64,000 nt of DNA from Trissonchulus latispiculum (taxonomy: Eukaryota; Nematoda; Enoplea; Enoplida; Ironidae): positions 1 through 64,000 of the forward strand of contig JASAND010030899.1 in NCBI GenBank assembly GCA_030248195.1, written 5' to 3'. The translations under genes were made by a program, and so were the position numbers. Positions 32,086 through 43,885 of this stretch are shown one piece after another. The notes below the pieces were generated by a model. The model did no database searches and was not told the origin of the DNA. It worked only from the letters and a program-made list of their open reading frames with translations. How positions within the stretch are numbered: position 1 is the stretch's first letter; each line of letters opens with the position of its first letter.

Positions 32086-32894
32086 CAAGAAAGTAAAATG
32101 CTCCTCCGGAGAATAGAAAAGTAATATGGGCGGATGTGGTGAGGTTGCGAAATCAAGAGAGGACTAGCTTTGAAAATGCTTAATATGGGGCTAGGTTCTA
32201 AAAGAACGGAGGACTAGGTTGTGGGCGAACCAATATGGGCACGGCGTCGCCGAACAAACCATATTCGCGGGCTGTAATTATTATACATTCATCTATATCA
32301 GTTTCCAGACTTTAAATTATAGCTCCAGATTCTAAATTAGATGATATGATCTATATCAGCCTATTCGTACTTCCATGTATATAGTCTGACTTTTCCTTCG
32401 AGAAAGTCTAAGCTTACTGTTCATTTTATGCATTTATACAGGCAGCATATTTAAAGAATAATTTAATAGTAGTGATTGTAATTGAATGCAAACCTGCCGC
32501 ATTTAACCAATGGTTTTACCGCCACGTCCATAAGTTTCTGTCCGATACTTGTTATAGTCCAACTAAATTTAAGGTATATAGCTAGCCTAAAACTGCCCAG
32601 GCAAACAACTACTATACCTCGCAGATTACCTATTCAACATTTGTTACTCTAATGTTGACCGTTCTATATATATATATGTGTGACAAACGCTGAAGCGAAG
32701 CGTGCAAGCCCGTGAATATGGGTTGTTCGGCGACGCTGTGCCCATATTAGTTCGCCCACAACCTAGTCCTCCTTTCTTTTAGAACCTAGCCCCATAGTAA
32801 GCATTTTCAAAGCTAGTCCTCTCTTGATTTCGCAACCTCACTACATCCGCCCATATTACTTTTCTATGCTCCGGAGGAGCATTTTACTTTCTTG
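32086..32894. mobile_element. Foldback element (about 190-bp arms)
   Basis: Left arm 32086-32277 (CAAGAAAGTAAAATGCTCCT to the CATATTCGCGGGC edge) is inverted at 32705-32894. The tip carries a GCTCCGGAGGAGC-type palindrome. The middle is about 430 bp, AT-rich, non-coding. Same family as 16627-17397 and the half copy at 17488-18025. Confidence 0.87.
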
Positions 32895-33497
32895 TCCTCT
32901 TAGCACTTTAAAGATTCTCTGACAATATTCCAATCTTGTTAAACATTGGCCTTAAAGATTAGCTCGTATGTCGAGGCCGAGGGAGAATTGGCAAGGGGAG
33001 GCCTTCATGAACGAACTTCCCCATCAAAATCCCCCTTTGGTACAAATTTTGCAGTGAAAAAATCAGAAAGCGAAATTTTCATAAATTTTCTTGTTCAACT
33101 TAACTAGTTTAATTAGACGGCGTAGTTTTCCGGCTTAATGGTGGATGCGTTTCCAGTGAGAATAATGAGTTAAGAAGGACCCGAGCATCCCGCAGGGTAC
33201 TTACAGTACACAGGACTATAGGGCCACTTTTCGTGGGGGTTTGCCAATGGTCAGTAGGCCGTAGTGTCCACTGGTCACTTCCATCGGTTTCGGCAATATG
33301 CCCATTAAAACGAGCGTTGTCGATTTACTATATAAAAACATCCGCAACTAAAACCCCGAAAAACGCTGTTTTAGGGAGTCGACCACTGGTCAGTGGACCA
33401 CCTAGTTCGTAGTGACCAGTGGTCAGTTCCGTCAGATCTGAAAATGTGCTCATTGAGACGAGCGTAATCGATTTGCTATAAATGCCCCCCACCAAAA

Positions 33498-33817
33498 GGT
33501 AAGGTAAAGGTTTACCCCAGGAGATTATCTCCGTCCTGCCACAGGACATGGGGTGCCGGTGCTCATCCCCGGATTCTCAGCCGTAGAGCCAGGAGTGTCA
33601 CCTCAAATGATGACTGCATCCGTGGAAGGGGGGGGGCGGCCCTTCTGCACAGACTCCTGTTACTTTCCCACCGTAGTGGTACCCATTTACCGACCAGTTA
33701 AGGATGGATAGCTGGGTTGGCTAGAGTCGGTAAAGCTTTGTGGCCTCTGGGGATCGAACCACCCACCGTAAGATCGGAAGTTCTGACCATTGCCTTAGAC
33801 CACTCGGCCATCGCGAC
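33498..33817 (-). mobile_element. tRNA-derived SINE with 13-bp TSD
   Basis: On the minus strand the 5' end reads as a tRNA Ser/Leu-like head: GTCGCGATGGCCGAGTGGTC (A box TGGCCGAGTGG) and GGTGGTTCGATCCCC (B box GGTTCGATCC). A non-tRNA body of about 240 bp follows, with a CCTTTACCTTACC tail. CCCCCCACCAAAA flanks it at 33485-33497 and 33818-33830. In uninterrupted neighbouring units the same ACCAAAACGCC sequence is continuous. Pol III internal promoter boxes are present. Confidence 0.88.
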
Positions 33818-34958
33818 CCCCCCACCAAAACGCCGAAAATAGTCCATTTGACCAATGGTCAATAGGGCCCCAAAGCCGTAGTGACCAGTGGTCACTTCCA
33901 TCGGGTTCGGCAACATGCTCATTGAAACGAGCGTAGTCGATTTACTACATATGCCCCAACCAAAACGCCTACAAACGCTGTTTCAGGCCATTTGACCAGT
34001 GGTCAATAGGGCCCCGAGGCCATAGTGACCAATGGTCACTTCCATCGGTTTCGGCAATATACTCATTGAAACGAGCGTAGTCGATTTACTATAAATGCCT
34101 CCCACCAAAACGCCGAAAAGCAATGTTTTAGGCCATTTGACCAGTGGTCAATACGGCCCCAAGGCCGTAGTGGCCAGTGGTCACTTCCATCGGTTTCGGC
34201 AATATGCTCATTGAAACGAGCGTAGTCGATTTACTACATATGCCCCCAACCAAAACGCCGAAAAATGCAGTTTTAGACCATCTGACCAGTGGTCAATAGG
34301 GCCCCAAGGCCGTAGTGACCAGTGGTCATTTCCATCGATTTTGGCAATATGCTCATTGAAACGAGCAATGTCGATTTACTACATATGCCCCCAACCAAAA
34401 CGCCGAAAACGCTGTTTTAGGCCATTTGACCAGTGGCCAATAGGGCCCCAAAGCCGTGGTGACCAGTGGTCACTTCCATCGGTTTCGGCAATATGCTCAT
34501 TGAAACGAGCGTAGTCGACTTACTACATATGCCCCAACCAAAACACCGAAAACCGCTGTTTTAGGCCATTTGACCAGTGGTCAATAGGGCCCCAAGGCCG
34601 TAGTTACCAGTGGTCACTTCCATCGGTTTCGGCAATATGCTCATTGAAGCATGCGTAGTCGATTTACTACATATGCCCCCAACCAAAACGCCGAAAAATG
34701 CAGTTTTAGGCCATCTGACCAGTGGTCAATAGGGCCCCAAGGCCGTAGTGACCAGTGGTCACTTCCATCGGTTTCGGCAATATGCTCATTGAAACGAACA
34801 ATCGATTTACTACATATGCCCCCAACCAAAACGCCGAAAAACGCTGTTTTGGCCATTTGACCAGTGGTCAATAGGGCCCTCAAGGCCGTAGTGACCAGTG
34901 GTCACTTCCATCGGTTTCGGCACTATGCTCATTGAAACGAGCGTAGTCGATTTACTAC

Positions 34959-36264
34959 CAGTGGCGCACATAGGAACTTTTTTCAGGGGGGGCGGACCTC
35001 AGAAAACGTGGGGGGGGGGGGTCTGGGGGGGACGCCCCCAGAGTTGAAAAATTTTGGACAACAACGTTTAAAATGCAAAAATAAGCGTAAATTCAGCAAA
35101 AATAGAAAAAATTTCGCCCCGAAGGCGCGAAAATTTTTGGAAAAGTTTAAAAAGTTGCCATTGAAAGGTTTAAAACGCTGAAATAAGGGTAAATTAAGCA
35201 AAAGTAAGGTAAATTTCGCGCCGACGGCGCGAAAATTTTTGAAATTTTACGTCCGCGCTACGCGCGGACAATAAAAATTTTCCTTTAGGGGAAGTTGCCC
35301 AATTATGGCCAAATCCGATTTTAGCACAGAAAGATAGGAGAAAAAAGTTTCCTAATATGGACACCTGGGTTCCTAATATGGACAAGAGGTGCCAAATATG
35401 GACACACACTTTATCATAGCGGCAACATCAAAGCATTTTAGTAAAAACGCTAAAATATGGCATTTTCAAAAACAAAACAATATTTTAAACATTGTGTTCA
35501 ACCTCTGAGACTATATTATGCTTCATAAAACTATTTTTAGCTTTAAAATTTGTACAATGACGGTTTACTGCTAATTCAACTGAAATCATCAGTTTCTAAG
35601 CAAATTTTTTATGAATAATTACATCAAAGGTTCATTTATCAATTCGCCAAAACTCTTACATTAAGACTTTAAGCAAAAGTCAGCCAGATCTTACAACTGA
35701 AAAACCCGTGTTTTTACATGTAAAATAGGTTAGATTTTACATTGACCATATTTGGGCCCTCACAAAATTTCGGCTGGCCATATTAGGGCACATCGTTGAA
35801 AATGGCACCTAAATTAGTTCTCCTGCACAAAAAATTTTACTGGATCAATTTTAAGTTTTGACATTTTGCAGGAATAATCTACAAACAATTCTCTATAAAA
35901 TGATATAAAAATTGTTAGTTAAACCTCAACTGCAGTTGAGAATCCTTGTTTTGAAAAAGTGACTTTCCGACCGCATAAAGTAACTTGTTCGAAAATCAAA
36001 AGTTGACTAAAATTAGAAAACAATTCTGGTTTAATTTAATACTGGACAGCTTTTGCTGAAAGTTGGCCACTCCAATAGCAACATGTATATCTCGCCACTG
36101 CGAAAGTTTTACTTCAATTCACCTTGATAAAAAACCTACACACCTATCCAAAGTCAACGTTGGCCATATTCGGCACTTGGCCATATTTGGGCAACTTCCC
36201 CTACATCTGGTTTCGGGGGGGCCGGCCGCCCCGCCCCCGCCCCCCCCCCTTATGTGCGCCCCTG
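34959..36264. mobile_element. 1.3-kb hAT element with 8-bp TSD TTTACTAC
   Basis: Ends CAGTGGCGCACATA and TATGTGCGCCCCTG, flanked by TTTACTAC (34951-34958, 36265-36272), the word present in every unit of the host array. G and C runs lie just inside both ends. The interior has short repeats of CGCGCCGACGGCGCG type but no transposase ORF, so it is non-autonomous. Confidence 0.92.
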
Positions 36265-37512
36265 TTTACTACATATGCCCCCAACCATAACGCCGAAAAC
36301 GCTGTTTTAGGCCATTTGACCAGTGGTCAATAGGGCCCCAAGGCCGTAGTGACCAGTGGTCACTTCCATCGGTTTCGGCAATATGCTCATTGAAACGAGC
36401 AATGTCGATTTACTACATATGCCCCCAACCAAAACGCCGAAAACGCTGTTTTAGGCCATTTGACCAGTGGCCAATAGGGTCCCAAGGCCGTGGTGGCCAG
36501 TGGTCACTTCCATCGGTTTCGGCAATATGCTCATTGAAACGAGCGTACTCGATTTACTACATATCCCCCCCAACCAAAACGCCTAAAAACGCTGTTTTAG
36601 GCCATTTGACCAGTGGTCAATAGGGCCCCAAGGCCGTAGTGACCAGTGGTCACTTCCATCGGTTTCGGCAATATGCTCATTGAAACGAGCGTAGTCGATT
36701 TACTACATATTATGCCCCCAACCAAAACGCCGAAAAACGCTGTTTAGAGTGAGTTTTCCCAACTTTGACCCTGGGCGAGGAACCATGGGAGCCATGCTGA
36801 CCAGTGGTCACTTCGGGCGGTATCGGCAGTATGCTCATCGTTTTCAGCCACCCCGATTTACTATATGTGGGTACCACCCCAAGGCCGAAAAATGCCATTT
36901 TGAGTGACTTTTAGGGCATTTCTAGTAAAAGTGGGACTTAGAAACTTTTCTCCCAAACAGGCCAAAAAATGCAAAATTTGGGCCCGTCTCCTGAAAGCTA
37001 CAGAGCGAAATTAAAAAATCCCCCTCGTTACTTTGTGTGCATTGGCCGCAATATTCAAATAATATAAACCAAACCGATCTAGCTGCTAGCCTGTGAAAAA
37101 GTCTACCACAACCGAAGTGCCAAAATATCGAATGTCCGACTTTGGGCCTTGGCACAGAGCCAAAATTGGCCAGGTGCCAAAATGACCAAAAAAGGTAGCA
37201 TGGGGGGGGGATACTGTCTACCAATATATAACAGTAGTATTGGACCAAAATGCCCATAACGTTCCAACACTTCGCTAGAAAATGCACTTCCGAAAAGCGT
37301 TATTCACCTAGACAAAAAAAACCAAACGCAAACTAACTGTTGCCAAGTGCGAAAATTTGAAGTTTCGAATTCGAACCAAAAGTATGGTGATACGTGTAGT
37401 ACTACTCGAGTACTTTACGATGGTAACATTTTTAACCCCTCCCGAACCTCTAATTAGCTGGCACCAGGCCAACACGGTCTCCAGGGGACCGCGCAGACGC
37501 CTTTACACTCAT

Positions 37513-37546
37513 ATTATGTAGGGGCGCTATCGCGCTCCTACATAAT
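37513..37546 (-). repeat. Terminal hairpin of the 145-bp-array element
   Basis: ATTATGTAGGGGCGC-TATC-GCGCTCCTACATAAT, a 15-bp stem with one mismatch. CACTC..ATTAT precedes it, as at the hairpins of the 163-bp-repeat element. Confidence 0.8.
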
Positions 37547-37599
37547 ACTGTACCCGCCCTACTGTATATACATAATGTTTATAATACATTTGATAAAGT

Positions 37600-37860
37600 T
37601 TATCTGATTAGAAATTGGTTAAAATAAACTTTTAATCTGGGCCTGAAACTGAAACAGAAACTGAAATTGATTTGGATGAGGGCAGAAATTGAAACTGAAA
37701 TTTCGACGAACAGCTTCTTTATCAGAAAATGAGATCGCAAACTGATTCTGAAAATATATAATTCCGGCTGAAACTGAAACAGACAATCCTCAATTAGCAG
37801 GCCTGAAACTGAAACTGAAACTGAAAATAATCTGGCCGCCTGAAACATCACAGCAAATTG
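37600..37860 (-). repeat. CTGAAACTGAAAC tract
   Basis: About 20 loosely spaced CTGAAAC units, ending GCCTGAAACATCAC. It looks like a degraded relative of the 29377-29846 MITE. No duplication found. Confidence 0.55.
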
Positions 37861-38041
37861 TCAACACAATTTCAGCAAATTGCGGACAGAGTTTTGAGTG
37901 AGCAACAGAGTTGTGAGTTTTCACTCGTTTGCAGGTCTACGGAGGAATAATGCTCCTTTGGGGCCTTTTCGTGAGAATAAAATATCTATTGAAAATCATA
38001 GAAAATTAGAATCATATCAGGTCCTAGGCAGTCCCCCCTAA

Positions 38042-38358
38042 AGCCGGGTTCATACCTCTGTCCGTTTGTCCGTTTCTGATTGTCCGCTTGTCCGTTTGAG
38101 TTGCTGATTCATAGTTTTCTGTTTGTCCGTTTGTCCGTAAGAGATGTCCGTTTACACTTCAACACGGCTCTACTTTTGCGGTTGTCCGTAAGCAACAAGT
38201 AGGAATCAGTTCGTAAAAGCCAACCAGACAAACGGACAAACGGAAAGCCAAAGCGAGGTATGAACTGATCTGTGAGTTGAGCGGAACAGACAAGCGGAAA
38301 ACGGAAATTACGGATAACAGACAAAACGGACATTCGGAAAATGGGTATGAACCGGGCT
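38042..38358. mobile_element. Harbinger-like MITE with 3-bp TSD TAA
   Basis: 317 bp with ends AGCCGGGTTCATACC and GGTATGAACCGGGCT, bordered by TAA at 38039-38041 and 38359-38361. The interior is dominated by TGTCCGTTTGTCCG and its complement CGGACAAACGGAC, making most of it self-complementary. The TAA target and size fit PIF/Harbinger MITEs. Confidence 0.78.
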
Positions 38359-38979
38359 TAAGCAACATTGGTCAACTTCAACAGCATATATAACTGCTGA
38401 CGAACTGACACAAACTTGGAGCTTAAGCTGCATATCGTTGGAAGGCAGAGGAGATGCTCTTTCAAATGCTGTGATGGGGGCGGGAGAGGTAGTGTATGAT
38501 AGACAATTTCCCACCCACCTCAAGTCAAGAACTGGCGATGAAATTTGATAGGATTTTAAGTTACTAAATTTAGGATTTACTAAGTTTCATTTCGTCCCCG
38601 TCTGATTTGGACTAAAGCTCATTTGGCCTGACGCTAAGTGGGTGGACATTCCGATTAATCTTCGGCAGTTCTCGCCTTTTTAATTAACCATTATAGTCTC
38701 AATTTCTGTGTCCAGCTGCTAGTAGCACAGGATTTTAGGAGGATTTACGCAAGCAAACTATCTTCAGTAAGAGCTATCACAACCGTCTGTTTAGGCTAAT
38801 GGCCTAACCGAATACATGCTTTATATGTATATACAATAGGCTTTAATTGTTTTCCAGTGATACTGTATTTAGGGGCTTTCGTTCCAGGTCTCTATTCTAC
38901 AAACTATGTAATAGGTAGAGTAAACAGCGAACAACCATAGTTTGAGCTTTGAGTTTTGACTCAATTATGTCTTACTTAA

Positions 38980-39943
38980 GGTGGTGATTCCTGTTGGAGA
39001 CATCAACTTTGAACTGTTATTACTCAACCATTACTTGGAGTTCAGATGCCATTTTTATATCTAAACGCAGCTTAGCATTTGCTCTTTCTAATGCATACAG
39101 CGGAACTAACTTTACTTCTTGGAAATTATTTTAATGCATTTTCGAAGTAATTTAATTTTCCAGATTTTTTGCAGACTAAAGTAAATTTTTCCGTGAGGCA
39201 TCGGCCACATCATTCGATTCCACTATCAAATAGCTGGGGACCCTTTTTTAATTATTATGAAACCGCTCTTCGTTATAAAGAAATTAGCTAAAATGTATGC
39301 GCAACTTGAATTTTGCCTACTTTTCCCAACTTTGGCAAGCAACCCCTTTAAAGCAGCAATCGGGGCAACTAAAAAAGGGTCCCTGGGTATTTTTGTGTAA
39401 AACACGTCCAGTAAGTGGCAGCCCTGTAGGTTGCATAGTAAATGCTCCACAATCACTGGAAGAAAATTGGTCATGTTTTTGCAAAAATTACATTTTCTAT
39501 GATAGCAGCGTACGGGATAGCAGTTAGAAGATTATGTCATGGATAATCGGTCTCGTTGAGACCTTAAAATTGACACCCGTAGTTTAATTTTACGGCTTGC
39601 GCAGCTCAAGAAATGGCGGATTATTTGATTTCTGCAAAAATGACAAGTTTTCAACGCCAAAATAGAAAATCGACTATATCTCACGATAGCGAAAGGTGCT
39701 TCAAAAAGCAAAAATGTAGAACGCAACAAGATCTTTCGAATGAGTATAATCATGGCTGTGCAGCGACTGCCTAACTGTCAAAAGTCGGCGAAAACTACCC
39801 TAAACGGAGTTGTCGCATTTTTTGAAGCGGGATTGCGCGGAGGGTGTTAGAATACTAAAAGAACTTATTTTTGAAAGTTTAATGAAATTTCATCTTGATT
39901 TGAACCGACAATCAGCAGTATGTGCCCAAAAGGAATCACCACC
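38980..39943 (-). mobile_element. TTAA-flanked 1-kb element, second copy
   Basis: Ends GGTGGTGATTCC and GGAATCACCACC with TTAA at 38976-38979 and 39944-39947. Inverted relative of 13136-14120 (shared blocks CACCCTCCGCGCAATCCCGC and AAAAAAGGGTCCC). Open frames are short and differ between copies. Confidence 0.82.
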
Positions 39944-39959
39944 TTAAGACGTTTCTTTC

Positions 39960-40110
39960 AATTTCAAACGATCATTCTGAACGCGGATATGGTTTGGACC
40001 CGGCCCCGGTTGCCAACTTTGGTTCCCTCTTGAACGGTCAACTCCTTGAAGATCTCGGCTAAGCACTATTACAGACGCTTTAACCAACTGAGCCACGGAT
40101 GCTTCAGTGG
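39960..40110 (-). mobile_element. tRNA-like SINE head, degenerate
   Basis: On the minus strand CCGTGGCTCAGTTGGTTAAAG gives a good A box (plus coordinates 40083-40094). A weaker B-box-like GACCGTTCAAG follows about 45 nt later. A second B-box-like GATTCGATTTCC lies at about 40124-40136. Boundaries and tail not resolved. Confidence 0.5.
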
Positions 40111-40577
40111 AATGAGCTGCAACCGGAAATCGAATCCAGCCAGTGTGCACAAAATCCAACGCGCGAGTGCAATGCACGCTGCAAGTGGAGCGAGATAACT
40201 CTCAGGTCCCCCGTAAAATCAGTCAGAAGCCATTTTTTGTTTCAGTCTTTCGTTGGCTTTAGTAAGGAAGTTGTACATAAGCTAAAGTTGTAAGCTTATT
40301 TGCATATATATAAAACTCATATATAATTTTTCAACTGAAGATTCCTTCCTACAAATTTATTTTACTTATTCGTTATACAAGTACTTTGTAGCACGGTTTT
40401 GCATTCGTGAACTGTGAATTCATTCATCGGGAAGCCCTCGTGCGCGAAACTCGGAGCTTCCCGCGCGATGAACGTTCATATCTGTGTATGCACTAAAGGT
40501 CGTGCTACAAAGTATTCATATACCTTAACCTACGTATACTATGCTCACCAAAAGCTGAATCGAAAAGTGATGTGTAG

Positions 40578-41692
40578 CAGTGATGGAACCGGGTCACTTA
40601 TGTAGGCTTGACCCGGTGACCCGGTTGATCCCTGACCCGGTGACCCGATGACTCGCTGACCCAGTTTTCCAGAAAATCTGCAAAAAATTTTGATTTTGCC
40701 TTGGAAGTTTAAATTTTTGGCTTCCATGTTCCGTCACCACCCAAACTGAATAACTAGGACATACATATGTGTGCGTGCTCCAGGTTTTTTGAAAAGTATA
40801 TATTTAATAAGACTAGCATTTTCTAAATTAATGCAGAAATGAGTTGGCAAAACCAATAATTTGTCCGTCTGCGAAATTTTGGGAAATCAATCCATGTAAT
40901 GGTGAAAAGTGTAAAAAGTGCGGTCCAAAGCACGAAGTGCTAAAAAAGGTAAAAATTGGTTATGTTGTACTGCGTAAATTGTTCACTTATATATCTTGAA
41001 AATCTGCCTTGGTTGCGGAAATAATCTGCAAACCATAGTACAAAATTGATTTATGCAATAATCATGAAATTGATAAAGCTAAACAAAAATATGCCGGAGA
41101 CAGACAGATTTAACGTCAGGCTCAAGATCAAAATATAAGAAAAAATTAAGCTAAAATTTTAGCTTGGTAAGCCAAAAGTTTGTTGTACATTTAGAAAACC
41201 GGGTCAAGAGCTGGGGCCAGTTTCATAAAAAACCGTCTCGAGTTCTCAAGTTCTCGAGTAGTCTGTTTTCAGCAACTCCAACCTTTTTCTATTAAAAATT
41301 ACCATGTAAAAGTATCTACGGGAGATTTTGTGGTGATTTATTCAGGCGATTATACAAGTTATTGAAGCAGGAAGAAAAAATTTACGAATTTAGATTTTCA
41401 AAAATTTCTGGAGTATATAGGTCTCAAGTTGGCGAAATTTTCTCTCGTCGAAATCGACCAGAGAACTTGACTCGAGAACTCGAGAACTTTTTCAGCGTGA
41501 CTTTCAATGCGACTTGCGGATCTCGAAAACTTCCAGCGTAGTTTAGCTACTAGACTCGAGAACTCGAGAACATTTTTATGAAACTGGCCCCAGGTCGAAG
41601 CTCTTGACCCGGTGATCCGATCCAAAATGTGACCCGAACTGACCGGTGACCCGGTCCAAAAAGTGACCCCCGGTAACCCGGTTCCATCTCTG
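40578..41692. mobile_element. 1.1-kb hAT-like element with GACCCGGT repeats
   Basis: Ends CAGTGATGGAACCGGG and CCCGGTTCCATCTCTG. Flanks ATGTGTAG (40570-40577) and GTGTGCAG (41693-41700) agree at 6 of 8 bases, so this is an old 8-bp duplication. Subterminal GACCCGGTGACCC repeats occur at both ends. A smaller palindromic element is nested at 41211-41593. Confidence 0.65.
41211..41593. mobile_element. Nested MITE with CTGGGGCCAGTTTCAT ends
   Basis: 383 bp bounded by CTGGGGCCAGTTTCAT and ATGAAACTGGCCCCAG. The interior is rich in CTCGAGTTCTC and its inverse. It interrupts the 40578-41692 element. A clean target duplication is not evident. Confidence 0.65.
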
Positions 41693-41700
41693 GTGTGCAG

Positions 41701-42769
41701 ATAGGTCTTCTGCAACCTTGAAAACCCCTGTGTGCAACTTTCCAATTAAATCATGGACAGTACGTATACTGTGGGTTCGGCCTTCGTCTTAGTTATCGAA
41801 AACTTTCGAAAGACTCACGAATTTTTAATTCAATGCGGTCGAAAACTTGTATACCCATGCCTAATTTTGGCTCGATTGATCACGTTTTCGAATTTTTGAG
41901 GTGGGGAGGTGGTCAAATCTGAAGGACCTAAATTTTTGAATGAGCCACAGATAAATGTTTCTTCCCGTACCCCGTTACGAAATACTGGATCTGCGAGTTA
42001 GGTCGGAACTAATCTCTTTCCAAATAAAAACTCTGAATAATCCGGTGACCCTAATCACTAGTTTGGCCGTGGGATTAGATATCCACTGCACAAATTAATT
42101 TCCTCCTGGTAGGCGGCACTAAAGAGAAAACATTCACAAAAACGTGACTGGGACGGAAGACATCTGTTTTGAGCAGCTTGTAGGAGGTGGGATTTAACCA
42201 ACGTTCGATATTCGTGCACTAATTAGCACAAATACTTTATCTGTCTATTTCATTTATTTATGTGCGCACTTATGTAGGTTCAGTCTATATATAGATGCAA
42301 TTGCACAGATATATAAAGCTTTTACTTTAACTGTATTCTATAAACTAGAAGTGCGTATAGGACCTTTTGTCATGTTTAAGCAAGTCTCGCAAAAAAATCA
42401 CCCGGAAAATGCACTAAAAAGATTTGCTTTTAGTCGCAGTCGAAAAATTTTTCTCATGGCCAATAGACACAAGTCCCAACTTTAATGCCGGATGGGGAGC
42501 CATATACAGGGCCCAAATAGCGGCTTTGGACATATAATTTTTGAGGACAGAGGCCAGTTACCGGTTGGCAGTTTGGGCATTTGCTTCTTTTTTCTTCAAC
42601 AGATCCACCCAATTTTGGGAGAATTTTTCCATGCAAGCGAGAATTATGGAGTTTCTATAGCTTTCCGCCGACAATAAAATTTCTGAAAATTTCAAGCCCT
42701 GTTTGAATCCTTCATTCGAACCAAAACAGCGCCAGCTGGAGTTCGTCGGCGAAAAAGCCAATTCACCAG
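41701..42769. other. No gene recognised
   Basis: AT-rich, no matching repeat ends or coding similarity found. Confidence 0.3.
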
Positions 42770-43885
42770 GTGGTAGGGGAGGTTCTGCACATTAAAATAA
42801 CGTATGGTTTATCCCGTTTCAAAATCAACTTTTGCACCTAGAAATCAATTATATAGTTGATTTTCTTTAAATGAAATTTTGTCAAAAATTCCTACTTTTC
42901 CTGAGTCCTGGTACCACTTTGTGTAAATTTGACCCTATAGGCTTCAATTCTTTTTGAAAGTGGACGAAACTTCCCAAATATGTCATTTTTGTCCTCTTTA
43001 ACAATCTGGGACCAGCCCCAAATTTTTAGATGAAAAGAAGAAATTTTTGGTTTTTGCCGTTATTCTCTGTGTAGTAGTCGACACACCGGATTGGTTGGTG
43101 TGGTTCGAAAGAGGCCCAAAAGTGAACATTTTTGCTGTTGGAACCCTGGAGCTACATATCTCTAGTGGTTAAATCAGTATAAGCAAAAAACGATTTTAGG
43201 AGTCCAAAAATGTCCATTTTCGAGATAATCAGGTTTTCAAAATTACTGCCAAATCTTGCGGACAATTTTGGATTATTTATACTCAATTGATGTACACTCA
43301 TAAATGAAACTTCTCATTGCACATTTTGGCATGTCCATTAGCTGGAATTCGTTACTCGTTAGCTAGAGATTTGCCCAAAAAACCATTTTGGGAAAACTGA
43401 AATAATTTTGTTTTGAACATCGATTTCTCAAAAACTACACAATGCATTTTTGGCAGGATGAAAATTCACACTATTGCGGAGGGAAATTGTTTGTTGGTTT
43501 GAACTATAAAACTTCTCCAGTTGCGAGGAAGCTCAATGCAAAGTTGCGAAATTTCGTGTCCCATTTGGCGGATTTCCAGACCTGTTCATCTAACTCCAAA
43601 AAATTTCCCTCGGCCCACATGTCCTTCACATCATGGCACAAAAAGAACTACTAGCCGATTCTACAGTTTAGAGAAATCGAGGTTCAAAATTTTTGGTCTA
43701 TATTTAGCCTTTATTTCGGAAAATTGTTGCTAATTTTTTGCTGATTTTGCTATTTTTGTAAGCTCATATGCATACTGGTTATAAGCTTTAAAACGATGTA
43801 TAAATCTTTCCAACTCCCAAAATTGCGAAAGTTATGTATACCGTTTCAAAAATCACCACAAAAGCACTGCACAAGAGGATACCAC
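42770..43885. repeat. Degenerate relative of the TTAA-flanked element
   Basis: Collinear in parts with 45560-46490 (GGTTAAATCAGTATAAGCAAAAAAC, AATTTCGTGT, TTTTGGTCTATATT, GGATACCACCAC). The right end reads GGATACCACCACC without an intact TTAA, and the left end is uncertain. Confidence 0.55.

Larger units (their letters stand above)
33195..37546 (-). mobile_element. 145-bp-array element, copy B, interrupted twice
   Basis: Inverted relative of 14385-16065. The array (33230-34950 and 36265-36870) repeats GACCAGTGGTCACTTCCATC and CGTAGTCGATTTACTACATA with a period near 145 bp. It is followed by the non-repetitive part 36880-37512 and a hairpin at 37513-37546. A SINE (33498-33817) and a hAT element (34959-36264) sit inside. 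No protein is encoded. Confidence 0.82.

Noticed and set aside
32086..32894. Foldback as a hAT element
   Set aside because: No 8-bp direct duplication was found at the arm tips, so no superfamily is assigned.
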